Shown in pieces: positions 1 through 12,465 of a stretch of DNA of 64,000 nucleotides. The DNA comes from Toxorhynchites rutilus septentrionalis (Eukaryota; Arthropoda; Insecta; Diptera; Culicidae), in the NCBI RefSeq assembly GCF_029784135.1, contig NC_073745.1, positions 112,954,716-113,018,715 of the forward strand, read 5' to 3'. Below the pieces are notes generated by a model. That model worked only from the letters and a program-made list of their open reading frames with translations, was not told the DNA's origin and did not search any database. A program made the translations under genes and the position numbers. Each line of letters starts with the position of its first letter. Within the stretch, counting starts at the first letter, position 1.

Positions 1-238
1 AAATAAATGAATTTCAAATTTTTTTTTTTAAATTCCACTTCTTTACTTTGCTATTGCAAAAACAAATCCTTTCACTTTAAATGGCCCACCCTGTATTAGA
101 AAAATCAGTGGAAATACAGATTATTTTATAGAAATGATAACCTTGCTGCACTGTGGTACTACTCGATAAAGAGCAATTCCACACAAAATCAGTAGAGAAA
201 CGGCCGGTTCTGACGCGACCCTCTCCGATGTTGACAAA

Positions 239-265
239 CAAATCAATGACTACGTCATTGATTTG
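239..265. repeat. Perfect 12-bp palindrome
   Basis: CAAATCAATGAC, three-base spacer TAC, then GTCATTGATTTG. It lies just after a GAGCAATTCCAC repeat fragment. Confidence 0.8.
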
Positions 266-300
266 ATTTTTGATATCTATATAGGGGGGGTTTCTCTACG

Positions 301-1264
301 AAAAATGTAACGAAAATTTAAGGGATTTGAAATGCATATTACGAAAAATCGTTATTGCGATATATTTGGGATACCATTGAATAGCAAATTTATTCAGCTT
401 TTTTATTGAAACACAAATTGTGAAATAAGTAAAACAAGTAAATGAAAAAACCAAAAAACGAAAAAACTAGTTCGCTTGAAAGTGTACACGAATGGTCGTT
501 CGCCATACGAACTGATTTCGAACGAACTGTTTGAGAACGAAAGATGTCCAACTGAACTGAATACATGTGGAAAGTAGATCGCTGGACGGAACGGATGAAT
601 ATACAGGGCGGACTCGATTATATACAGTCTCAGATTTTTTTCACTGTATATTATCGAATCCTGTTTATGATCGAGTAAAAAAAATGTTTTTATTTGTTTT
701 TGGCTCTTTCATGACTTTTTGACGGAAACTAGGTTGATTCCCAACAGAAAAATTATGTCGGATGGGAAACATATTTCGAGTTTAAAAGAAAAGAAGCACA
801 TCTTCTCTCCCCAGGAATTAAAAAAAACCGCACAAATTATAAATTGTCCTATCTAATCTGAAGATATCAATGCCAGGACATGGATAGCGGTGAAGCTGCC
901 TATGTTTGTTGGGTTCCAGCCAACATTTTATGTTGTTCTTGGTACCGGTGTTGATACCGCTGAACGATAGATCGAAAGAATGTTTCAAAAGAACTGATTC
1001 ACTTAGGTGAACAGTTTGTAACTGTGTCGTTCATCAAAGTGAACTGCTTTGCTCTACTTTATGGTCTGGTTTTATTATCCGTTCTTACTTGTTTTTAGTG
1101 ATGGACGAGGTGAGTCGAAGCATATTAAGAATTATTCTACATTTTGCGATGGCAAGCACTTATCGGAATCAAAGGAGAGGAGATGACTTGGAAGACGGCG
1201 ACACCTTACCATCCCAGAAGTTTTGATGAGAGTCTGCTTTAAAGGGTTAAATGTTGATAGAGAT
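301..1264. other. AT-rich spacer, nothing recognised
   Basis: No supported gene. Bases 70-97 (GGCCCACCCTGTATTA) resemble the end of an IS630/Tc1-type element (reverse: TAATACAGGGTGGGCC); a TACAGGGTGGCTC at 36278 is similar. Confidence 0.4.
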
Positions 1265-1410
1265 TGTATTAGAAAGGTTGTTGTCTAATCATGCTCAACG
1301 TATATACGTTGATAATACCGAAAATTTTGCAAGAACTCAATTTGAAATTCAAAGTCCTACGTCAAGTTTCCGTCCGTGCCTCTAGGCTCAGACCCTTCTA
1401 CTTTGTTTTA

Positions 1411-3700
1411 AACCTTTCACATATGGTGGCAGCTAGGGGAGATGGGGGTAAGACGGACATGTTAAGGAAAACTTCAATTGTATCTTTGGAAACTCATGTT
1501 TTCAAAAATTTAAAAGCAGTTTCTTACAGTTCAATATACTGGTTTTTGAAATAACTGGCCAAACGTTTTATAAAAATGTGTTTTTCCATGTTTTTTACTG
1601 AAATTAAAACAAGCCGAAAAGTACAACATTTCTATCGGTGCGGGTATAATTGACATGTAGTGGGGGGGGGGGGGTATATGGACAGGTTCATAATATACGA
1701 AGCGTAGAGGTTTACCGCTCGCGAGAGGAATAATTTCACTCTCTCCCAGTGTTTGTGCGTCCAGTAACTGAAATAGAACAAAAAGGGAAGCAATATAAAA
1801 AAGAGTTCAATCCCTTCTTCCCTTCACTTTCCATCATGCATTGGATATGAAAAAAGAATAATGTTAATATATAAAATGTGAAGTGAAAGAAAGTAATATA
1901 TTTTTATCTAAAAGTTTAAAATCAAATAAAGAAAATCAATATTCATTTTTTTCAATTACGGTTTGGTTAGTGAAAAATAGGTTTTATAAATAGGTCCCGT
2001 TCATGAATTGTGAAACCATAGATATGACAACTTCATTGGTGTTGATATACTGGCCAATTTGTTGGCGCATTATTTTGTCGTTGTCATTCAATCGAGAAGT
2101 AGTCAAATCGATATTCTGAATTTGAAACACAGCCATATTGCTTGTTTTATTCACGGACTTTTATACTGCTTTTCGCTGACAGTAATATAAACATTGAACG
2201 ATTTGCTCAGCTGAGGCGAATGTGGTAATACTCCACGATTTTCAGCCCGTTAAAGTCTGCGTTACTGATATTTGTCAATGGTTGTCCGTTTCTTCGTTTT
2301 TACATTGGATATTCACCTACCCTTGTGATCGTGTTTTCCATCTGCAACGCAAGGCGGTAAAAGCTTCAGATCACCGCATAGGCCATGAACCATGTTTGGG
2401 GGGGATAATATCAAACACTTACCCATATTCCGGAATCCGATTGGTCTGAAAGCCGATCGGATTCCACGATTTGAACGAAATAGGCTTTTGCATTCTGAAA
2501 TCTGTTCGACTCAAATTTAATCGATCCATGGAAATGCAGCAACCTTGCCTTAATCAAAAACAGAAGTTGTGGAGCAATCTACTCTCTATCCGATTAGCGA
2601 ACCGAAAACAATTTTACATTGGTAACATTTGAATACAGATTATTTTTTCATGTTACTTGAATACTTAGATGACATAGTCCTGACCCTAACTCAACTTTTT
2701 TTTCTATATTTTTAACTACATTTTCGCTAAAACTTTATCCATATATAAAAACATTATCAGACAGAATTTTTGTACACTATCCACTTGTAGAAAATGTGTC
2801 ACTTTGTTACATACAAAACATATTTGAAAGAGTATAGAAAATTTCCATCAATATTTTTCGTTTAAAAAGTGTGTTTATTCTACCCAAAATTTCCGTTTCT
2901 ATTTTACAGAAATTTTTACACGAAGCTTAATGTTGTTAAGTCTTTTATTTTGATATTGTGTTTATCGCATTTCGTTTAAAATCGCGAAATAAAAAATACA
3001 GAAAATGGGACGGGGTTAAAAGGATGAAAATTTGGGTTTTTATGTTTTTTTCTGAAACCAAATTTAATAAATCCAAAAAATTTTTTTTCAATTTATGCAG
3101 AAAAAATTATTTTTTCGCATAGTGTCGCCCTAATTGGTATATATACGGTAAATATACGGTAATCGGTATCATAGCGGTATCTAATATAGTTTACGACCTA
3201 TTCTCATGGCTAACAAACGTTTTGTGCATAATTTCATTAGCATCGGTTTAGCCGTTTCGGAGGAGTTTGATAACGAACATCGTAATACGAGAATTTTATA
3301 TATAAGATTATGTTCGTGTAATATTGGAGTATGCTTACTGGTGCTGGACATAACGGCTAAATTTCACTAACATTTTTTTCACTATAAAATGGTTTTAGCT
3401 CGAGAACGGTTGGTCCTAGGATAATATGTTATGCATAGTTTTTCATGTAGAATCGCATGTAGATTTCATTTTTCATATTACTTTTTTTTAATTGTTTAAA
3501 GAATTTCCCATTTAATGGCAGATTGTTGAGCAATATTTTTGACAGTTAATTTAAAATGCTAAAATGCAATTTTCCAACCAATTTTCCGTATATAATATTT
3601 TAATCAGGCATGTTGAATTCAAGTCATGATAGTTTGGAGAAAAACAATGTTTCTGCATACGCCTTTATAAAAATAAATTATATTTTAAATTGGTCCATGT
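1411..3700. other. Spacer, nothing recognised
   Basis: AT-rich sequence with a G13 run. The 75-codon frame at 2222-2449 shows no family motif. No splice-linked exons found. Confidence 0.4.
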
Positions 3701-3706
3701 GATAAT

Positions 3707-4008
3707 GAAAATTGTGATTTTGGGTACACCCAAACTGGCAGAAAACATTTCATCTTTGGCAGAAAAGATGCCATTTTGTGTGCATCTGGGTGAAATGCGC
3801 AGAAAAATGAGCTGTTTTAAAAGCTTAAAAAAAGGGTTGTATGTATGCGAGCACACATCTTTTTCTGTTTTCTTTTCCCATTTCATTTGGGATTGTGCAA
3901 AAAAAATCATGCGACGTCAATGGGTATCGAACCAATGCCGGCTGGAAAGCAAAGCTATTTTACGCGGCCGCGCTATTCATATAGCTGCCAGTGCTGATAT
4001 ACGTAAGC
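3707..4008 (-). mobile_element. Possible second tRNA-type SINE
   Basis: Minus strand: GGCAGCTATATGAATAGCG, then GGTTCGATACC, a perfect B box, about 40 bases later, as in a tRNA head. The short direct repeat ATTATCAC flanks both ends (about 3699-3706 and 4009-4016). The tail is not a clean A-run. The longer open frames in both strands here (3690-4130) are shadows of this repeat. Confidence 0.4.
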
Positions 4009-4899
4009 GTGATAATATTACACCTCATCATAAAATGAAGTTGGAAAGTGTTTTCCAAGAGGATAAAGAAGAACATGGACGAGAATATGGGCCTGATTTT
4101 CGAATACACTTCACGGTGGAAACGAAATAAACGGCACGTCATTGAACTACGTTTCACGAGTTAGTGAGGTGTCCAACATAATAATGAGTTTTCAGGCAGA
4201 ATCAGCCTCAGAAACAGAAACTTTGTTTTCTTCATGTGATAATAATCTCATACAAAAATTTCATCTGAAGATAATTTGATATTATAATGATAAGTTTAGT
4301 GGGAAACTAATCTCGTATCCAGATGTCGACACCGTACCGTTGTCATTTCGGATACGTTTCATTCCGTTTCCACTGTGAAGTGTATTCGTAGTTTATTCGA
4401 GAATCAGGCCCTATATCTTTCTCTGTCTGGGCCGTGTTTTTGGCAAACTATACGAAAAGCTTTCATATGCTTTCATTTAAATGTGTGTCCTGTTTCGCTC
4501 GTTCATATTGGCTCTAGTATATATATTATACATTGGGGAGTAGAACATTCTCTGTTATTTTTTAGCTCATTTAATGTAATAAATCGGGATGCCATAACAT
4601 GTGCTAAAAATTAACTTTGGGTGTAGCTACCACCATTTGTAAAAAAATCGAAAAAAATGGAAATGGTTGGGGCAGCGGCCGGGTGATTTGGTGTGAAATT
4701 GCACATTAAACATTGAACCTACATTGTATTATTACTTTTTTTCAAGTTTCATTGGTATTATTTGCAAGACATTTGAAAACCATCAGATATTTTTGATAAA
4801 TTCGGACAATTATTTTGGCCACCGTTACAAACGATGGGTTTAAAAACATAATGACAAGTTTTAAACATGCGAACGTTGAATACATTTTAGAATCAATCA

Positions 4900-6900
4900 T
4901 TTCTTTAGTCTGTGAAGCTCCTATTCGATCTGCATCGCATCGCTCTGCGACTATTCGATCTGCATCGCTTTTCCAACCCGTACAAGAAAACAAACCATAC
5001 TGCCGGAAGTAAATCACTCACATCGTTGTCGCCCCTTTTCAAACTCGTTCCGACATTTTCCGCCATCACGCCCCCATTTCAAACTAACCACGATGTTGGC
5101 TCTCTTTCGTCCTGCCTTATGTTCAGCTCGGAATGATTAATTTCCCTTGCCAAAAACTGCAAAACGAATGAACCCTCAGCCTTGCTCCGATATTCGCGTC
5201 CATTCATATTCATACGATTTTTCGAAGTGGAATAAATGTATGAATGTGGCCTCCCACACTTTTCTGTGTGCTAATAGAATTTCGACCCTGCTGGAGGGAA
5301 CCAGACAGAGTGACAGACTGACGAGGGGAGGGGGAGGGGTCCCGATCGCTGTACGAAGCAACGCCTTTTCTCGATTCAATGCATTCAAGCAATTCGGTTG
5401 GATATTTATCTTCTTCCTTCGTCCGGATATGCTTCTCGAATTCAATTTGCAGCATGCGGGCGGCCACACGCTTATCGTCGTCGATCTTTCCGGCAGAAGG
5501 AATTTGACCGCTATGATACGGGTCGCGCTCCCGAATCAGTTCAATAGGTTATCGAGTTTGGAGGAATGTGACAAGGATTCGCCGAAACTGTCGCCACAGG
5601 AATGCAGATTGCCATTCATTTCGAGTGTACGTGACGTGGTGCTTCCAAAGTTGTTCGCTATCTAAATCAAGCTGTCCCGAAAAAAATGAACTGTTGAGGA
5701 GCGTCTTCAAAGCGCTCGTCAATATTTATGACAAACAAATTGTCAAAAAAACACCATGATTTTGTCATTTGTTCTCCACAGCAAGTGCCGATGGCATTTT
5801 GCAGAGGGTGGCGGACGCAACACAGCGGGCGCATAATTCGGAGGAGAATTATCCCCCGTCGTTCTTATCATTTCGGAGCCAAATTGGCCGAAACAGTGCT
5901 TCGGTTCCTCCTACTCGTCGAACTTTTCCAGCTAATAAATTGCACATTTTCACAGAGCGATCAATCGGTCATCCACAGCGCGACGTAGATTCAGTGTTAA
6001 TTACGGAGGAATGGCCAATTTGTGGGGGGCTGAAGACGACGTGGAGGACATCTATTCAAAAATTTATCGTCTGTGGTTGATGTTCCATCATTTTGGAAGT
6101 ACACATCATCTTTCATCGCTCGCATAATCTTGCATAACATTTTAAAGTATGATAAATTTCTTCTCGGCGACGACATCGACAGGAATACAATACGGACACA
6201 TCAAGAGGTAGACATTATATTTCCACCTAACGATCATCTCGTTCGGTCCTATGAACGCGTGGTAATAGCTTTTAATTTCCCAAGAGTATATTCCCGCCAT
6301 TAATTCATGGACGGTCGACCCAGCGACATAAAGGAGTGCCACACGCGGGGTGTTCAGCTGGGACGCTGGATTATACGGGTAAATTAGCGAAAACGCTAAA
6401 GAGCGTGGTCTGCAATTCAACGGAAAATTGCCGTACGACCGGAGCGCATACATCGGCCCACCCACAACCCGTGCTCTATCTGTTTTCGTGTCGATGTTTG
6501 CTACATATTTGCCGGTTGACTTTCGAGCCGTTTGACTCATGACATCCGCGTGTTTCGCCAGGGATGTAATGCGTTGGATTGCTCAATTAAAAAGTTTAGA
6601 AGCGCTCATTTTACGGGTTGAGCTGACAATGCGTTGTGCAATGTTGATTGAGAGACACCGACTGTTCCGCTCAGAAACTTCGGAAAAGTTTTTAATTGAT
6701 TCTGAAATAGATCTTGGAAGTTGAGTCGCAGAATTCTTTCGTTTGTCGTCGAGTGGAATTCTCCATTGCCGTTCAAAACAGTGCGCTTAGACGAACAATT
6801 TATTGCGTTAAATTGCAAATGTGAGTGACGGTCTGAAATGTGCTTGCTCTAGCGAGGAATAAAGCGTCGCTGAAGGTTTCTCGAATTATTCATGTACCAA
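4900..6900. other. CpG-richer block with unidentified coding-like frames
   Basis: This block has visibly more CG dinucleotides than its flanks. On the minus strand about 5540-5370 reads LIRERDPYHSGQIPSAGK, IDDDKRVAARMLQIEFEKH, IRTKEEDKYPTELLECIESR without stops. On the plus strand an acceptor-like TTTGTTCTCCACAG at about 5781 precedes ASADGILQRVADATQRAHNS, EENYPPSFLSF; 6000-6130 reads GMANLWGAEDDVEDIYSKIY in another frame; and the minus strand 6540-6142 is open for 132 codons. I do not recognise any of these. It may hold old gene or element remains. Near 4920 the 18-base CTATTCGATCTGCATCGC is duplicated. Confidence 0.35.
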
Positions 6901-7463
6901 CTTGTCCAACTGTATGTGGGCGATATACTTATTTCTCGTATCTCCTGGCAGGATGTTGACATTTCTTAGTAGGAAACAACGGTTTCCACTCAAAACGAGA
7001 AGACAAATGCGATTCCAGAATCTAACGCCTTCTGATAATTATGAATATTTATGCAATTTTTGGTTCAAATTTGTTCAAATATGCTTACTTCTAACAATAT
7101 CGGATCTTGTAAATTTTAGTTTGCAAAATCGGTAAAAATAGTCATTGTAAGATCACCTTCATTAGGGAAACAAATGAATGGTACCGTCGATGGGGGTGAG
7201 GGGGTTTGTTACAAATAGTTAGTATTGAATGATTAATCAAAATTCGATGTATAAATAGCCATCAAATAACACCCCAGAAAAATCTCATGCCCAGCATTAT
7301 ACAGAACTACTATAATGTTAAATATTGGATAGAATAATTCTTTCTAGTCTTGCCAGATGAGTTATTGCTGATTTTGAATATCGAAAAAGTTTTCCGATTT
7401 CAACATTTTCGAAATGATCTCTTATTTACACTGGGTGAGGGTTAGAATAGGTCAAGAACAAAA

Positions 7464-8597
7464 TTGAATTCCATGCCAAACCGATAAAGTGATTGACGGA
7501 TTTTTATGAAAATTTGTAGTTTTGTTCTACATCGTAAAATATTAGACCCGTATTTTTTATTTTTTCATCAGGGTGGCCATTTCCATTTTTTTGTGGTCCG
7601 AAAAATCAACTTTTCTCCCTTTTTTTCAAAAATGACCTTTCCTAAAAATTAATAGCGTTGAAACTACTGTACTGACTTAGATGATCGATATATCAAATTA
7701 AAGCCAATGAGCGAGTTGTTTGAAAAATATAACATTTGAAAAAACACTTACGCTTGTTTTCGTAATTATTTATTGTAATTGTTTTTCATAGCTTACATGG
7801 TTTCAGAACTAAGGTCATCATATTTTTATTTTCTTGAAAGCTAAGGTTTTTTACATAACATATTCGAATATCAGAGAGGTTTTTTTTCAAGTGATTTGGA
7901 AAAGTTAACATATTTTCAGTTTTCGTTCAATATTCCTATGCGACTGTACAACATTTGACTAGAATCCAATTTTTGTGATGCATATGAGGTATTTCATGTG
8001 GCTTCAAATTGGTATATCGATCATCTGAATCGGCGCAGTAGTTTAAAAGTTATGAACTAAAAAAAGTCATTTTTGGAAAAAAAAGGGAAAAAATGAAAAA
8101 AAAGGGAAAAATGATTTTCGGACCATCGATTAATTTTCAAAAATCATAGCTCAATAACACAAAACAACGCATCTCTGAACTTTGGATATGTCATCTAAAA
8201 AATCTAAGCTTTAAAGAAAAAATATAAAAAAATATGGCACCCTTGGTCCCGAGACAATGTAAACTATAAAAAAATACAATGAATAATTACAATGCTAAAA
8301 TCCAAAGTTTCTGCCAGTAGTAGTAGTAAAGTAGTATTGAAAAGAGACTAGCTAATTGGCTTTAATTTGATATGTAGATCACCCGAATCGGTACAGTAGT
8401 TTAAATGTTATGAATTAAAAAAAAAGTCATTTTTTGGAAAACAAAATGGGAAAAATTGATTTTTTTGGAAAACCCTAAAATGGAAATGATCACCCTAATG
8501 ATAAAAATACGGGTCTAATGTTTTGTGATAAGGAGCAAAACTACCACTTTTCACGAAAATCTGAGAACTACTATATCGGTTTGACATGGAATTTGAC
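7464..8597. mobile_element. Element with inverted arms of about 300 bp
   Basis: AATTCCATGCCAAACCGATA (7467) to about 7780 is the reverse complement, with scattered changes, of about 8340-8594 (TATCGGTTTGACATGGAATT). Shared inner landmarks are TTAGACCCGTATTTTT, GGTGGCCATTTCC and ATATCAAATTAAAGCCAAT. A third copy of the arm, GATCATCTGAATCGGCGCAG to the CCC-AAA-rich stretch, lies at 8015-8130. No open frame of note, so this is a foldback or MITE-type element. Confidence 0.75.
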
Positions 8598-9540
8598 ACT
8601 ATTTCCGTAGCTCAAATAATCATTTAAGACACTTACATGTTGTTAAATTATCTTGAAATTATTGAGAAATTGATTTCTAAACAGAATTCTTAATAGAAAG
8701 TAATGTTCCCTACTTTGACCCATTGTCACCCCCTCTAAGGGGTAAGATTGGGTCAACTTTCATATAATCGTACTACCATTCTACGCATAGTTGTCCCATG
8801 TTCCAAAATCAGGCACTTGAATGTAAGTATGGAATATGTAGAATAATAAAAAAATCACAAACGGTTTTATTTAGCACGGCCTAGTATGTTTATCAGAAGA
8901 GTTGTGCCACATCGCTCGCTTTCAGATGCGATCGTGCGTCTTTTTGGACTTTTTGGAATAAACAGAGGCATATCCGAGTTGCGCAATTATTAATCTTATT
9001 CTCAGAAAAAAAGTGCAACTTGCTTCTTCTTTCAGCTTTTTATCTACCAAGCGCATAGAACAATGGAAACGAATCACGTGAAAAGTCGGAGTTGCCAAAT
9101 GTGATATAGTTTATGACGATTATTTTCCAAGAAAAGTGACATATGTTCTTGGTATGATATACTCACAGAATCTTCGCAATTGATTGAACAGAATATTCCA
9201 TATTCTCCAATAAAATTGTAGTTATTCATCGTCTTCGTATATAGTATATAGGAGCAAGTACGTTCTGTTTAATTTCTTTTTTTATAATCATTGGCAACAC
9301 TGTAAAATTGGCCGAAACATTATTTTGAAAAGCTTCCGGTTGATTTCATTTAGATTCATCAGAAAAGTAGTCCTGATTCGAACTAGAATCCATTTTTGTC
9401 GTTGCCCGCTTATTCTCTAGCACACCGACAGTTAAATTTGGGCCCCGCAAGAAACTCGACCGAATCGCTTTGGGCGACGAAAGTGTTGACGCAAGTTATT
9501 GGTGAGCGGGACAAGGAAACAAGGAAAAAAGTAGGATAAC

Positions 9541-10310
9541 ACGGGGTGAGTTGAACATACGGGTTGATTTGGACTACCCCTTAATCTCAAAAAGTACGGC
9601 TCTACTTGGATCATCTCCTGTCATCTCCTTTTATTGTTGAACCGTATGTACCTAACGTAGGAAAACTTTGGTAAAATTCGACAAGTGGAAGGAAACGGTA
9701 GCATGAACAAAACAAGCACTATGATTGTCAAAAAATGTGAGTTTTCCGATCGTGATTTTAAGGTTTTTCCCGCTAATTAAACAAACTTTTCGTGTATTGT
9801 GCAGTAAAGTTCTGTTCACCTACAGAAGAGGAACAATTTAATATAGCGAACCTGTAAGTTCGATAACAAAAAATGAAATTAATTGCATTTTTATTTTTGC
9901 CTGTTGTGTGGGCTGACATGGACATGTTTTTGTGGGGTGAATTGGTCCTTTTCTTTGATCTAATTGATTCCAGATGCCGCTGAATTACAAAAATAGGATG
10001 GGCAGACGACGTTGGAAGAAGGAAAAGATAGAAAGAGCAATGCAGGCCATCAAGAACGGATTTTCTTTGACCAAGCATCTACAATGTTTTGAAAATGCTC
10101 GAACAATAGTGAAAATATCCATGCAGAATTCGATATGGTCTCAATCCATTTTTTCTGGTCTGGAATCTGGCCAAGACACCTGGTATCGATCCCAGAACAC
10201 TGTTACTGATTGTAACATTATTCCAAAATAATTTACATAAACATAAGTATGTTTTTTCGATGAAACACACACTGGACCAAATCACCCCACAGACGGTCCA
10301 AATTACCCCG
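9541..10310 (+). mobile_element. Pogo-type DNA transposon derivative
   Basis: The ends carry CGGGGTGAGTTGAAC (9541) and, reversed, CGGGGTAATTTGGACC (10310), with further inner copies (GTGGGGTGAATTGGTCC at 9932; the reverse at 10272). The inside keeps only the DNA-binding N-terminus of the transposase. It is probably a non-autonomous deletion derivative. Confidence 0.6.
9974..10231 (+). pseudogene. Pogo-type transposase N-terminus with pipsqueak HTH
   Basis: 85 codons starting MPLNYKNRMGRRRWKKEKIE, then RAMQAIKNGFSLTKHLQCF. The RK.GRR.W..E....A..A.K.G.SL..A...F.I pattern is the pipsqueak-type helix-turn-helix at the start of pogo/Tigger transposases, which binds the transposon ends. After residue 45 the similarity fades; there is no DDE catalytic domain. 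The ATG follows a TTGATTCCAG that looks like a splice acceptor. Confidence 0.65.
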
Positions 10311-11902
10311 CATTAAATTTTAATGTCCAAAAATCATCTCTTTTATTTTATGATATATTTAGTAATTTGAAGCTTGATATAATTATGACATTATTGATTG
10401 AGAGAGAACAAGTGTAGCTCAGTATACAATGTGACATTGTTTATTTAGACCGTATTGGTTTGGAAATATTAGGCGATTTGCTTAGGCGGTCCAGATTAGG
10501 TTGTTTTCCACTCTTTGTTTTGTTATGTTCACTATTAGTCCCGAATGAAGATGGTCGGGGAGTGTAAAATTATTTATCGTGCAATCTCACGATTGCTTGC
10601 TGCATTCTTTTTTTTTCGCCATGATTATTCCAAGCAGATACAAGAGTGATCTATAATTAGGTGTGGAGAAATAAGCGAATGAACTTTTCCATACTTGGCG
10701 ATGGGCAATGCTTTGAATATTATGTTTATAATCAACGAAGAAAACTTACCGGTACTCCTATTATTTCAATATTTTACTCAGCCAAAATCTTCCAAAGGTA
10801 TCTGGCAATACTTCAATTTTTTTTGGGCTACTAAAAATGTACGATATTAATTTGAGAGTCATTTTTATGCATCAAAACCACGATTTTAGAGCGCCGGCAG
10901 AAACTTCTGTTTAAATTCGATGAAAATGCAACAAGTTCAAAAGTTTTTCACTGCAAACGTACTATTTAGGATCTACTGTGTGAGGCCATGTAGTTTTTTC
11001 AATAAAATAAATGGTGTATTTGATGAAAAAATATTTTTTTTTGAAACTCTATATACAAACAGATTATTTCGTTGTACTAGAATTACAATATTTCGCCGAA
11101 ATAATCGATATCACTGAACTAGAATTATTGTTTTGATATTTGCATTACTAAATGCGCTATGAAGTGAAGTGTTTTTGGCAGTGTCTTAGAATATCAACAA
11201 ATATTCACGAGCAACGAATATGATTTTGTTCCAGTGTAAATGACTTTATTTCAGCTTGAAACACACTGCCCTCATTATTTTGATGACAATAACAAACGAG
11301 TTCATTTTGTTCATATCGCTGTTGCATGAGCAAATTTGCTATAATGAATGAATGCGACATTGAGTGGGGTTCATAACTTCGCTGTTATTTATACTTTGGA
11401 TATCAAAAGCAACAAATTGATATTCATCACATCCGAAACGATATTCGTTCTGGCAGTGAATTTAAGTAAATAAATTTTATTTGGCGAGACGGTAGCAACG
11501 GCATATGCAGAATGGATACAACGTGTAGTTTTAGCTACCGTCAAGTCATTTGCGACATCGGGAATTTCATAAGGTATTTCCGATTACAGCATCCGGCAAC
11601 TGCAATACCCAACCGCACACAGCAGCCTCAGGTTAGAAGTTAACAACAGCTGATATTCATTTGGCTGAAATGAAATTCAGTTCTGATGTTTCCGATAATC
11701 AAAATGAAAATGACACTGGGTGGAAAAAATAAACATCAAAACATATTGAAGGACAAAAGTTCATTTGCTCATATTCAATGGTTGCCTGGATCTGTCATTT
11801 TAATTTTCATTTGGAATATATAGGTTTTCGATGCAACCTAGCCCGAAAATCTATGCATTTGATCTTAGCGAAGATGATTTTTTCCAACACTGGTTTTTGG
11901 GG

Positions 11903-12031
11903 TTAACGGGCCGTGGCAACTATATTGCCACCATTTTTTTTTTCAAATATAAATATGTGTTATACTTAATGGAAGGATTATGTTCTCGGAAGTTGGAGTC
12001 GATTCGTTGCCTAGTTCCCATGGCCCGTTAA
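11903..12031. mobile_element. Short MITE with TTAACGGGCC ends
   Basis: TTAACGGGCCGTGGCAAC at 11903 is mirrored by GTTCCCATGGCCCGTTAA ending at 12031, giving a 129-bp unit with imperfect 18-bp inverted repeats. It abuts the reverse-transcriptase relic. Confidence 0.65.
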
Positions 12032-12465
12032 AGGGTTAATCTAGAGCAGGCATCTTGTACGACATAGATCGCTGGATATGCTCCTATCGATGACAGGCTG
12101 GGAGCATTTCTAACGGTTGCAGAAACTTGATTACTGTCGAGACTTTCACTGAAGAAAACACCTCTGAATTGCTGTCGGAACAACTCGCAAATGCCTTCTC
12201 TGGTAGAAGCTTCAGTATTGTTACGCGTCATCACGGTAGGCAGACCAAACTTTTTCCTCTGTTTATCAGCATACATCCAGGACCCACTTGGGTTAGCACG
12301 CAAATTCGTTTGGATGCGATTAAATAGTCGACGTGTAAAGCTTTGTTCAGACGTTTGTAGGTTTTGTTTACAAAAGAATACCGTCTTCTCCAAAAGTCCT
12401 CAAGCGTAACAGAGGTCAGCATTCGGATAACATTATCTTCAAAAAAGTTGATGACAAGCACCAAT
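12031..12465 (-). pseudogene. CR1/Jockey-type ORF2 fragment (endonuclease-RT linker)
   Basis: On the minus strand, in two overlapping frames, LHVDYLIASKRIC and then RIQTNLRANPSGSWMYADKQ, RKKFGLPTVM and EGICELFRQQFRGVF. This matches the region just before the reverse transcriptase (NPSAFWNYV...P..M......A..FA.FF..VY), and can be compared with 29880-30020 in this window. Both catalytic domains are missing. Confidence 0.75.

Noticed and set aside
3690..4130. 146-codon open frame on the plus strand
   Set aside because: It overlaps a SINE-like repeat with a B box on the opposite strand, has no family motif and low-complexity composition.
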